A stretch of 64,000 nt of DNA. Source: Actinocatenispora thailandica (lineage in GTDB: Bacteria > Actinomycetota > Actinomycetes > Mycobacteriales > Micromonosporaceae). The notes beneath the pieces were generated by a model. The model did no database searches, had not been told where the DNA came from, and worked only from the letters and a program-made list of their open reading frames with translations. The stretch is from positions 4,958,198 through 5,022,197 of the forward strand of contig NZ_AP023355.1 in the NCBI RefSeq assembly GCF_016865425.1, given 5' to 3'. A program made the position numbers and the translations under genes. Shown here piece by piece: positions 7,392 to 15,593 of the stretch (the first letter of the stretch is position 1; each line of letters begins with the position of its first letter).

Positions 7392-10300
7392 TTACTGCTC
7401 GGTAACTGGTTCGCCGCCGGCCGCCGGCAGACGCGTGACGAGCGCCGCAAGTCCGTCCGCATCCAGCAGGTCCGCGGGGCTGTCGGTCACCCCGGTCGCC
7501 ACGTAGTGGAACGCCGCACCCACCCGCGGCAGCGGCACGTCGAACAACTCGGCCGCCGCCAGCCGGTACGCGGCGAGCTGGACCGTCGCCGCCCGCGCCG
7601 CGTCGCCGGTCGGTACCCGGCCGGTCTTCCAGTCGACCACCCGCAGCCCGCCGTCGGGCTCGGCGAACACCGCGTCCATCCGGCCCCGCACCACCACGCC
7701 GGCCAGGACCGTCACGAACGGCACCTCCACCGCGACCGGGGTACGCGTGGCCCACTCGCTGGCCAGGAACCGGCGCTGCAACTGCGCCAGGTCGGCGTCC
7801 ACACCGGCGTCCCGGTCCGCGGCGCCGGGCAGCTCGTCCAGGTCCAGCAGCGCCTGGCTGCCGAGCCGCCGCTCCAGCCAGCGGTGGAACTCGGTACCCC
7901 GGCTCGCGGCGCGCTCCGGCGGCCGGGGCAGCGGCCGGCGGATCCGGCGCGCCAGCGCGCCCGGGTCGTCGGCCAGCCCGACCAGGTCGGTGACGGTCAG
8001 GGCGCTCGGCAGCGCCACCTCGCCGACCCCGCGCGCCTCGGTGTCGCGCTCGGCCAGCAGCAGCTCCACCTCGGACGCCCAGCGCCGCTCCTCCGCCGCC
8101 ACCGCGCCGCCGCCCGCCGCGGGCACCTCGGCCGCCGCCGCGCTGCTTTCCGCGCCCGCCGTGCCGGCCCGATCCGCGGTGTCGACCGGGTCGGCACCGC
8201 CCGCGGTGCCGGCGCGATCCGCGGCGCGCAGGGCGGCGAGTTCGGCCCGGACCAGGTCGGCCGCGGCGGTCAGGCCGGCGCGCCGGTCGCCGAGCGGATC
8301 CTCCGGCCACTGGGCGCGCAGCGGGTTCGCCCGGACCGGGTTCGGCGCGTCCGGCGGCGGCTCGTCGGCCCACTCGTCGACGTACCCGGCGCCGGCCAGG
8401 CACCGCTCCCGCACCTCGGTGAGCAGCGCCGACGGGCCGCGGCGGCGCTGCGCGTCACCGTCCCACCAGTACCCCGAGCACAGCAGCAGCCGGCACGGCC
8501 GGGTGACCGCCACGTACGCCAGCCGGCGCTCCTCCGCGGCGTCGTGCTCGGCCCAGCGGGCGAGGAAGTCGCGGCGGGCCCGGTTGAACGCCTTGTGGTC
8601 GCCGACCGCGGACAGTTCCAGCTCGGGCAGCCCGGTACGGTCGCCGCGCAGCGCGAACGGCAGCACCCCGGGGCGGTTGAGCCAGTGGTCGCCCTGCGGC
8701 CGGGCCGGGAACACCGCCTCCGCGGCGCCGGCCAGCGCCACCACGTCCCACTCCAGCCCCTTGGCGGCGTGCACGGTCAGCACCTGCACCGCGCCGGTGA
8801 CGACCTCGACGTGGCCCGGCTCCAGGCCGCGCTCCTGCTCCTCGGCCGCGGCCAGGAAGGCCAGGAACCCGGCGAGGGTCGCGGTGTCGGAGTCGGCGGC
8901 GAACTGCGCCGCGACGTCGCCGAACGCGTCCAGGTGCGCCCGGGCCAACCCGCCGGCGGCATCGGGCGAACCGGTCGGAGCGGCGGGGGCGGCGGCACGG
9001 ACCGCGACCTCGACGTCCAGGCCGATGGTGCGCTCGACATCGGCGATCAGATCCGGCAGCGACTGGTCCAGTCGGGCGCGCAGGGCGGCCAGCTCGGCGG
9101 CGAACGCGGTCAGCCGGCGGTAGCCGGTCGGCGAGTACAGGGCGGGATCGCCGGGGTCGTCGAGCGCCTCCACCAGCGTCACCTCGGTGGGCAGCGCGAG
9201 TTCCGGCAGGTTCGGCCGGTCCCGCCGGGACAGCTCGCGGGACCGGCGGTGCAACGCGACGATGTCGCGCGGACCGATCCGCAGTCGCGGCCCGGTCAGC
9301 AGCCGCAGCAGGCCGGCGCCGGCGGCCGGATCGGCGAGTACCTGCAGGGTGGTGACGACGTCGCGCACCTCCGGGGTGTCCAGCAACCCGCCCAGGCCCA
9401 CCACCTCGACCGGCAGCCCGCGGGCCCGCAGCGCCTGCTCCAGTACGGGGATCTGCCGCCGGGAGCGCACCAGCACCGCGGTGGTGGGCGGATCGTCGGC
9501 CGGGGCGTTGGTGCTCCAGTGCCGGGCGATGGTCCCGGCGACCCAGGACGCCTCGTCGGCGGCGGTGCCGAGCAGCGCGCACCGCACCGCCCGGCCGTAC
9601 GGGGCGTGCGGTGCGGCGGAGAGCACCACGGCGGCGCTGCCGGCGTCCCGCAGCGGGCGGCTCACCTCGTTCGCGACCGACAGCACCGAGGGCGGGTTGC
9701 GCCAGCTGGTGGTCAGCGACAGCCGGCGGGCGGGGCGGCCGTCGGCGAGCGCGAAGTCGGTCGGGAACCGTTCCAGGGTGCCGGCGCTGGCACCGCGCCA
9801 GGCGTAGATCGACTGTGCCGGGTCACCGACCGCGGTCACCGCGTGGCCGCGGCCGAACAGCGCCCGCAGCAGTACCACCTGCGCGTGCGAGGTGTCCTGG
9901 TACTCGTCGAGCAGTACCACCCGGTAGCGGTCGCGTTCGGTGGCACCGACGATCGGGTGCCGCACGGCGACCGTGGCGGCCCGGGAGAGCTGATCGCCGT
10001 AGTCCATCGCCTCGGCGGCGACCTTGCGCTCGATGTACTTGGTGACCAGCGGCAGCAGCTGCAGCCGGGCCTGCTGGCGGGCGACCATCCGGGCGGTGTC
10101 GGCGGACATGCTGCCGGGCAGGTCCCGCACCCCGGCGATGAGCCGTTCGGTGAAGTGGTGCAGCCGGTCGGGGTCGCACAGGTGCTCGGACAGCTCGGCG
10201 GCGAGACCGAGCACCTCACCGGTGACCGTCACCGGCGCCAGGTCGACCGCCGACATGTCCCCGTCGTAGGCGCGGACCACGGCGTCGGCCAGCTGCCAGC

Positions 10301-10892
10301 AGGCCGCCTCGCTCAGCAGCCGGGTGGTCGGCTCGTACCCGGCGCGCAGGCCGTGCTCGGTGACCACCCGCGCCGCGTACGAGTGGTAGGTCGCGACGGT
10401 GGGCTCCCCGCCGAGCGCGTCGGGCACCGAGTGCTGTTCACGAGCACCGGTTTCCGCGGTACCGCCGCGGCCGGCCCCACCGGCCCCACCGGCCCCACCG
10501 AAAGCATCGCCCGGTGCGCCGGCCTCCGCGGGGCCGTCGCCGGGTGCGCCGGAGGCGCCGGGGCGGTCGTCGGGCCGGCCGATCACCGGGCCGGCGGGTT
10601 CGCCGCCGATCTCGGGGATGCGGGCCAGCTGGCTGAGCCGGGCCCGGATCCGGGTGGACAGCTCACCGGCGGCCTTGCGGGTGAAGGTCAGTCCGAGCAC
10701 CTGCTCCGGCCGGACCATCCGGTTCGCGACCAGGTAGACGACCCGGGAGGCCATCGTCTCGGTCTTGCCGGAGCCGGCGCCGGCGACCACCAGCAGCGGG
10801 CCGAGCGGCGCGCCGATCACCGCCGCCTGCTCGTCGGTGGGCTGCGGCAGGCCGAGCAGCTCGGCCAGCCGGTGCGGCGTCACCACGCTCAC
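7392..10892 (-). CDS. adnB: AdnB-like UvrD/Rep helicase with RecB-family nuclease domain
   Basis: About 1166 residues from the GTG at 10892, which overlaps the adnA stop by 4 bases (GTGA). Walker A AGAGSGKT (37-44), LGLTFTRKAAGEL, DEYQDTSHAQ (Walker B/motif II), GDPAQSIYAWRGA, TSWRNPPSVL, LTVHAAKGLEWDVV and AVTRPCRLL give the SF1A helicase series. The C-terminal nuclease carries GRMDAVF, VVDWKTG and QLAAYR. With AdnA it forms the resecting motor-nuclease known from mycobacteria, where AdnB is the leading motor. A Gly/Ala-rich insert at about residues 105-160 is unusual. Confidence 0.9.
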   Translation of the reverse strand: MSVVTPHRLAELLGLPQPTDEQAAVIGAPLGPLLVVAGAGSGKTETMASRVVYLVANRMVRPEQVLGLTFTRKAAGELSTRIRARLSQLARIPEIGGEPAGPVIGRPDDRPGASGAPGDGPAEAGAPGDAFGGAGGAGGAGRGGTAETGAREQHSVPDALGGEPTVATYHSYAARVVTEHGLRAGYEPTTRLLSEAACWQLADAVVRAYDGDMSAVDLAPVTVTGEVLGLAAELSEHLCDPDRLHHFTERLIAGVRDLPGSMSADTARMVARQQARLQLLPLVTKYIERKVAAEAMDYGDQLSRAATVAVRHPIVGATERDRYRVVLLDEYQDTSHAQVVLLRALFGRGHAVTAVGDPAQSIYAWRGASAGTLERFPTDFALADGRPARRLSLTTSWRNPPSVLSVANEVSRPLRDAGSAAVVLSAAPHAPYGRAVRCALLGTAADEASWVAGTIARHWSTNAPADDPPTTAVLVRSRRQIPVLEQALRARGLPVEVVGLGGLLDTPEVRDVVTTLQVLADPAAGAGLLRLLTGPRLRIGPRDIVALHRRSRELSRRDRPNLPELALPTEVTLVEALDDPGDPALYSPTGYRRLTAFAAELAALRARLDQSLPDLIADVERTIGLDVEVAVRAAAPAAPTGSPDAAGGLARAHLDAFGDVAAQFAADSDTATLAGFLAFLAAAEEQERGLEPGHVEVVTGAVQVLTVHAAKGLEWDVVALAGAAEAVFPARPQGDHWLNRPGVLPFALRGDRTGLPELELSAVGDHKAFNRARRDFLARWAEHDAAEERRLAYVAVTRPCRLLLCSGYWWDGDAQRRRGPSALLTEVRERCLAGAGYVDEWADEPPPDAPNPVRANPLRAQWPEDPLGDRRAGLTAAADLVRAELAALRAADRAGTAGGADPVDTADRAGTAGAESSAAAAEVPAAGGGAVAAEERRWASEVELLLAERDTEARGVGEVALPSALTVTDLVGLADDPGALARRIRRPLPRPPERAASRGTEFHRWLERRLGSQALLDLDELPGAADRDAGVDADLAQLQRRFLASEWATRTPVAVEVPFVTVLAGVVVRGRMDAVFAEPDGGLRVVDWKTGRVPTGDAARAATVQLAAYRLAAAELFDVPLPRVGAAFHYVATGVTDSPADLLDADGLAALVTRLPAAGGEPVTEQ

Positions 10893-13800
10893 GGGTCGGT
10901 CACCCGCCGCCCGTGTGTCGACAGCGGGCAGCTGGTCTGCACCGCGCAGGACCGGCAGTGCTCGTTGATCACCGCGTCGAAGGTGGCGGCGGCCATCCGG
11001 CGGGCCGCGTCGTGCACCATCTCCTGCGCCCAGGCCGGGTTGTCCGCGTCGGACAGCGCCGGTTGGTGCTGTTCGCGCGGGTGCGCCCGGGCGCCGCCGA
11101 GCTGCACCAGCGCGGCACCGCCGGGTCCGGCGCCGGGCGCGACGCCGGGCAGTTCGTCGAACGCGCCGTGCTCGGCGGCCACCTGGTACGCCCCGAGCTG
11201 CGGGTGCTCGGCGGCCTGCGCATCGGTGGGCGCGCTGCCGCCGGTCTTGAGGTCGATGATGACCGGCCGCCCGGCGTCGTCGACCTCCAGCCGGTCGACG
11301 GCGCCGGTCAGTTCGACGTCGGGCGCGTCGTCGCGGGACGGCAGCCGGGTGCGGAACCGGTGCTCGGTGGCGGCGAGCCGGCGCGGGTTGTCGGCCAGCC
11401 ACTCGGCCAGCTTGTCGAGCATCCGGTCGGCCTCGACGCGCTTCTTGCCGACCACCCAGCGCGCCGGGAACTCCACCTCGTCCCAGTGCTCGTCGAGGAA
11501 CTTGCGCAGCGCACCGAGGTCATCGGCCTCGGCGGCGGCGGCATGGACCAGGGTGCCGACGCTCTGCTCGACGCCGGGCGGGTTGGCGCCACCGTGCCGT
11601 TCCAGCGCCCAGCGCAGCCCGCAGCGGCGCACGTTCTCCACGGTGGACGGCGACACCTCGACGGTCTCGCCGACCCCGGCGAGCGGTCGGGCGTCGGACA
11701 GTTCGCCCATCCCCCACCAGGAGTTCGGGTGCGCGCCGGTCACCCCGGCGGCGGCCAGCCGGGCCAGCTGGCGGGCCGCGGCGCGCTGCCGCTCCGGCGG
11801 GCTGGCCGGATCGACCAGCACCGTACGCAGCTCGGCGACCAGCGCCGGCAGCGTCAGCGCCCGGGGTACCGAAGCGACCCGTTCGGTGTCGACTGTGGAC
11901 AGTTCGGAGAGGAACCGGCTGGGCAGCTCCTCGCCGTCGCCGGCGGCGACCGCGGACACCAGCAGCCGGCGGCGGGCCCGGGAGGCCGCCACGTAGAACA
12001 GCCGCCGCTCCTCGTCCAGCAGCGCGGCACGCTGCGCGGCGGTACCGACCACCGGCGGATCGGGTTCCTCGGTGCCGGGCTCGGGGCGCCGGCCGGCCGC
12101 GAGGTCGACCACCAGTTCCGAGCCGAGCAGGCTGCCGCGCAGCCGCAGGTCCGGCCAGGCGCCCTCCTGCACCCCGGGCACCGCGACCAGGTCCCACTCC
12201 GCGCCCTTCGCGGCGTGCACGGTCAGGATCCGTACCGCCGGGCCGCGCTGCGCGGTCGGCGCCAGCGAGTCACCGGGAAGCTGTTGGGCCGCAACATGGT
12301 CGGCGAACGCGACCGGCGCGGCACCGGGCAGCCGCTCGGTGAACCGGCGGGCCGCGTCGAACAGCGCCAGTACGGCGTCCAGGTCGCGGTCGGCGGCGGC
12401 GCCGCGCTGCCCGCCGGACGCGGCGAGCCGCAGCCAGCTTTGTTCCAGGCCGCTGTGCGACCACACCGCCCACAGCACGTCCAGCGCGCCGGCACCGGGC
12501 TGGGCCGCGGCACGCCGGGCGGTCGCGAGCAGTTCGGCGACGCGTACCGCGGGGGCGGCCCAGCGGCGGTCGACGGCGGCGAGCTCGACCGGCCGGCGCA
12601 GCGCCTCCAGCAGCAGCACCCCGGACGGGCGGCGGTCACCGCCGGGCAGCGCCAGCGCGCGCAGCCCCTGCCGCAACTGCCGCTCGGTGAACGGGTCCGC
12701 GCCACCCAGCGGCGAGTGCAGCAACGCGACGGCGGAGTCCTCGTCCAGGGTGTCCGGGCGCAGCGCGCAGCGCAGCAACAGCAGCAGCGGCGCCACCGCG
12801 GACTGCGCGGACAGCGGCAGGTCCTCCGCGGCCACCTGGACCGGCACGCCGGCTTGGGTCAGCGCCCGGCGCAGCGGCGTGAGCTGCCGGGCGGTCGAGC
12901 GCACCAGTACCGCCATCCGCGACCACGGCACGCCGTGCAGCAGGTGCGCCCGCCGCAGGGCGTGCGCCAGGTACGCCGCCTCGTGCGCGGCGGAGGCGAA
13001 CACCCGCACGTCCACGCCGCCGTCGGGGGGGCCGGCGGGCGTGACGGCCCGGTGCCGGGCCGGGCCGGGCAGCCGGGCGGTGATCCGGCCGGTGGCGGCG
13101 GCCAGCTGCGGCGCCTGCCGCCAGCCGGTGCGCAGCGTCACCGTCGGCGCCGGTACGCCGGGCGCGGCCGGGAACCGGTCCGGGAACTCGGTGACGCCGG
13201 CCGGGTCGGCGCCGCGGAACGCGAACGTGGAGGAGTCCGGATCGCCGAACGCGACCAGGAACCGGCCGTCGCCGGCCAGCAGCGCGAGCAGCTCGCGCTG
13301 CGCCGGGTCGGTGTCGTGCAGCTCGTCGACGAAGCACCACCGGTACCGGTCGTGCTCGGCGGCGAGCAGGTCCGGATCGCCGGCCAGCAGGTCGATCGCG
13401 GCGCGGGTCAGCTCCGCCGGGTCGTAGCCGACCGAACCGCCGGGGGTCGCGTCGCGCAGCGCCAGCACCGAGGCGTACTGGTCGGCGAACCGCGCCGCCG
13501 CGGTCCACTCGCCGCGGCCGAGTTGCCGTCCCCAGCGGGCCAGCTGCGGCGCGGTGACACCGCGCTCCGCCGCGCGGGCGAGCAGGTCGCGCAGCTCGCC
13601 GACGAACCCGCGGGTGGCCAGCGCGGCGCGCAGCGGCTCCGGCCAGCCCGCGTCGTACGCCGCCTCGGCGCGGCCGACGGCGAGCAGCTCGCGGATGGTC
13701 ACGTCCTGTTCCGGCCCGGACAGCAGCCGGGGTGGTGGCCCGCCGCGCGCCACGGCGGCGCGGCGCAGCAGCCCGAACGCGTACCCGGGGAAGGTGCGCA

Positions 13801-14185
13801 CGGTCGGCTCGGCCCGAAACCGCGCCGCCGGCTCCGCCATCGTGGCCGGGTCGGCGGCGAGCCGGGTGGCGATGCCGCGGCGCAGCCGGTCGGCCATCCG
13901 CCGGCCGAACGTGAGCACCAGCACGTGCTCGGCGTCGCCGGCGGCGGCACGGGCGGCGACGGCGGACACCAGGGTCGTGGTCTTGCCGGTGCCGGGAGCG
14001 CCGAGCACCAGCAGCGGCCCGGCGGCGTGCTCGATCACCTGCCGCTGGGCAGGGTCGTCGGCCGGCGGTGCCGAATCGGGCACCGCCGGACGGACGAGTC
14101 TCAACCCCCCGGCGGTTCCGAGCGGTGGTTCGGCGGGGCCGCCCCGCTCGTCGCTCGGACCGCTCACGGCCGGGAGCCCCGGCAC
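10889..14185 (-). CDS. adnA: AdnA-like UvrD/Rep helicase with Cas4/RecB-type Fe-S nuclease domain
   Basis: About 1098 residues. Walker A GAPGTGKT is at 62-69; VLVLTFGRRMADRLRR, FVDELHDTDPAQ, GDPDSSTFAFRGAD, LRTGWRQAPQL, LTVHAAKGAEWDLV and VAASRARRRLLV trace an SF1A helicase. The C-terminal nuclease has CGLRWALE, GAVDRLEVDD, VIIDLKTGG and a final CRSCAVQTSC, a four-cysteine arrangement expected to hold an iron-sulfur cluster. The partner AdnB starts within its stop codon, as for a stoichiometric heterodimer. The GTG at 14185 is chosen because GGTGAG lies about 9 bases upstream. Confidence 0.9.
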   Translation of the reverse strand: MPGLPAVSGPSDERGGPAEPPLGTAGGLRLVRPAVPDSAPPADDPAQRQVIEHAAGPLLVLGAPGTGKTTTLVSAVAARAAAGDAEHVLVLTFGRRMADRLRRGIATRLAADPATMAEPAARFRAEPTVRTFPGYAFGLLRRAAVARGGPPPRLLSGPEQDVTIRELLAVGRAEAAYDAGWPEPLRAALATRGFVGELRDLLARAAERGVTAPQLARWGRQLGRGEWTAAARFADQYASVLALRDATPGGSVGYDPAELTRAAIDLLAGDPDLLAAEHDRYRWCFVDELHDTDPAQRELLALLAGDGRFLVAFGDPDSSTFAFRGADPAGVTEFPDRFPAAPGVPAPTVTLRTGWRQAPQLAAATGRITARLPGPARHRAVTPAGPPDGGVDVRVFASAAHEAAYLAHALRRAHLLHGVPWSRMAVLVRSTARQLTPLRRALTQAGVPVQVAAEDLPLSAQSAVAPLLLLLRCALRPDTLDEDSAVALLHSPLGGADPFTERQLRQGLRALALPGGDRRPSGVLLLEALRRPVELAAVDRRWAAPAVRVAELLATARRAAAQPGAGALDVLWAVWSHSGLEQSWLRLAASGGQRGAAADRDLDAVLALFDAARRFTERLPGAAPVAFADHVAAQQLPGDSLAPTAQRGPAVRILTVHAAKGAEWDLVAVPGVQEGAWPDLRLRGSLLGSELVVDLAAGRRPEPGTEEPDPPVVGTAAQRAALLDEERRLFYVAASRARRRLLVSAVAAGDGEELPSRFLSELSTVDTERVASVPRALTLPALVAELRTVLVDPASPPERQRAAARQLARLAAAGVTGAHPNSWWGMGELSDARPLAGVGETVEVSPSTVENVRRCGLRWALERHGGANPPGVEQSVGTLVHAAAAEADDLGALRKFLDEHWDEVEFPARWVVGKKRVEADRMLDKLAEWLADNPRRLAATEHRFRTRLPSRDDAPDVELTGAVDRLEVDDAGRPVIIDLKTGGSAPTDAQAAEHPQLGAYQVAAEHGAFDELPGVAPGAGPGGAALVQLGGARAHPREQHQPALSDADNPAWAQEMVHDAARRMAAATFDAVINEHCRSCAVQTSCPLSTHGRRVTDP

Positions 14186-14359
14186 GCTGCGCTCACCCCG
14201 TCATGAGACCACGCCGGTCCGACAGCCACCCACCGGCCACGCCCCGACCGGCGGAGCCGCCGCGACTCGGGCCGGCCTCGTCGTCGGCGCCGACCCAGCT
14301 GATCCGGCCGTCGTCGACGGCAGGTCTGTGGCGACCCGCCCGGCCGGCGCGGCGGGCGG

Positions 14360-14830
14360 TCAGCCGCGCGCGGTCGAGCGGTACCGCCAGGCCTGGACCA
14401 GGCCGACGATGCCGGCGATGCAGGGCAGCAGGGTGAGCGTGCCGAACAGGTACGGAACGATCACCTGGTAGTGCTCGCCGCCCACCGACAGGTTCGTCAG
14501 CGCGATCAGGACGCCGGCGGCGAAGGCGATGGCGCCGACGACGAGCCCCCAGCGCTTGCCGCGGCGCACGGCGCGGATGGTCAGCAGCCACAGCGGCACC
14601 CCGAGTGCCGAGGTGACGGCGAGGTAGATCGCGATCGCGTTGCGGTCCAGCGCGACGTCGTGCGCGCTCCAGTGCGGGTACGCGTCGCGGACGTGCTGGG
14701 CGAGCAGGCCGGTGGTGGCCAGGTCGAGCAGCGGCGCGGCGGTGGCGACGAGCGTCAGCGCGAGCCCGGCGTACAGCCAGAGCGGGCGCCGGGTGGCGGC
14801 CGACGGCGGTCGGTCGATGGTTGCGGTCAC
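14360..14830 (-). CDS. Small four-helix membrane protein
   Basis: A 156-residue integral membrane protein with four hydrophobic segments (about 18-38, 65-85, 97-115 and 124-145) and short charged loops. I recognise no family. GGGAGG lies just upstream of the GTG start. It is divergent from a TetR regulator, with two palindromic operators between them, so expression is probably regulator-controlled; a role in efflux support or stress is possible but not shown. Confidence 0.7.
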   Translation of the reverse strand: MTATIDRPPSAATRRPLWLYAGLALTLVATAAPLLDLATTGLLAQHVRDAYPHWSAHDVALDRNAIAIYLAVTSALGVPLWLLTIRAVRRGKRWGLVVGAIAFAAGVLIALTNLSVGGEHYQVIVPYLFGTLTLLPCIAGIVGLVQAWRYRSTARG

Positions 14831-14844
14831 GGCTGATCCTCCCG

Positions 14845-14893
14845 AAATCTACGCCGTAGGTTTACGCCTCGTACGATACGTTCTACGGCGTAG
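14845..14893. promoter_or_regulatory. Pair of palindromic TetR operators (CTACGSCGTAG)
   Basis: Two copies of an 11-bp palindrome lie between the divergent genes: CTACGCCGTAG at 14849-14859 (flanked symmetrically by AAA and TTT) and CTACGGCGTAG at 14883-14893. They are 34 bp apart, about three helical turns, so both would face the same side of the helix. They fill the region between start codons at 14830 and 14919. Binding by the adjacent TetR is inferred. Confidence 0.65.
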
Positions 14894-14918
14894 GATTGCC
14901 AACGGGTGGGAGGTGGAC

Positions 14919-15548
14919 GTGGCCAGGCGCACGCAGGGCACCTCGGCGGGGCTGGACCGCGGCAAGATCGCCCGCGCCGCGGTCACCCTGGTCGACCGGG
15001 ACGGGCTGGAACGGTTCGGGGTGCGCCGGCTGGCCCAGGAACTCGGGGTCGACCCGATGTCGATCTACCACCACCACAAGGGCAAGGCGGCGCTGCTGGA
15101 CGCGATGTCCGAAGTCGTCCTGGTCGAGATGATGGCCGACGCGGGCGACCCACCGGACGGCTGGGTCGAGACCGCCCGGTGGGTCGCGCAGCACTACCGC
15201 GCCCTCGCGTACCGGCATCCCGAGGTGTTCCCGCTGCTGGTCACCCGCGCGCAGACCGCGCCGGTGGCGCTGACGGCGCTGGACCGGCTGATCGGCGCGA
15301 TGCGTACCGCCGGGCTGCCGGACCGGGTGGTCGCCGACGCGCCGATGACCCTGTTCGGCTTCCTCAACGGCTACCTGCTGGCCGTACTCAACGGGCAGCC
15401 CGGCACGACGCCCGCGGTCGACCCGTCCGGGTACCCGCAGCTGGCCGCGGTCGCGCCGCTGCAGGCCGACTACGGCACCAAGGCCGAGTTCGACCGGCTG
15501 CTCGACACCGTGCTCGCCGGCATCCGCAGCCGCGCCGCCGGGACCTGA
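14919..15548 (+). CDS. TetR family regulator (TetR_C_1 type)
   Basis: A 209-residue protein with an N-terminal helix-turn-helix (KIARAAVTLVDRDGLERFGVRRLAQELGVDPMSIYHHHKGKAALLDAM) followed by the long helical ligand domain typical of tetracycline-repressor-like members (WVAQHYRALAYRHPEVFPLLVTRAQTAPVALTALDRLI). The GTG at 14919 is preferred since GGGAGG ends 5 bases before it; GTG 14913 is the alternative. It probably represses itself and the divergent membrane protein through the two CTACGSCGTAG palindromes. Confidence 0.85.
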   Translation: MARRTQGTSAGLDRGKIARAAVTLVDRDGLERFGVRRLAQELGVDPMSIYHHHKGKAALLDAMSEVVLVEMMADAGDPPDGWVETARWVAQHYRALAYRHPEVFPLLVTRAQTAPVALTALDRLIGAMRTAGLPDRVVADAPMTLFGFLNGYLLAVLNGQPGTTPAVDPSGYPQLAAVAPLQADYGTKAEFDRLLDTVLAGIRSRAAGT

Positions 15549-15593
15549 TCCCCGCCTCGGCGCGGCCCGCGGACAACCGCTGCCGGCCGGGAC

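Noticed and set aside
7350-11996. 1548-codon open frame on the plus strand
   Set aside because: It is antisense to AdnB/AdnA, is Arg/Pro/Gly-rich and shows no domain; GC-rich codon bias leaves opposite frames open.
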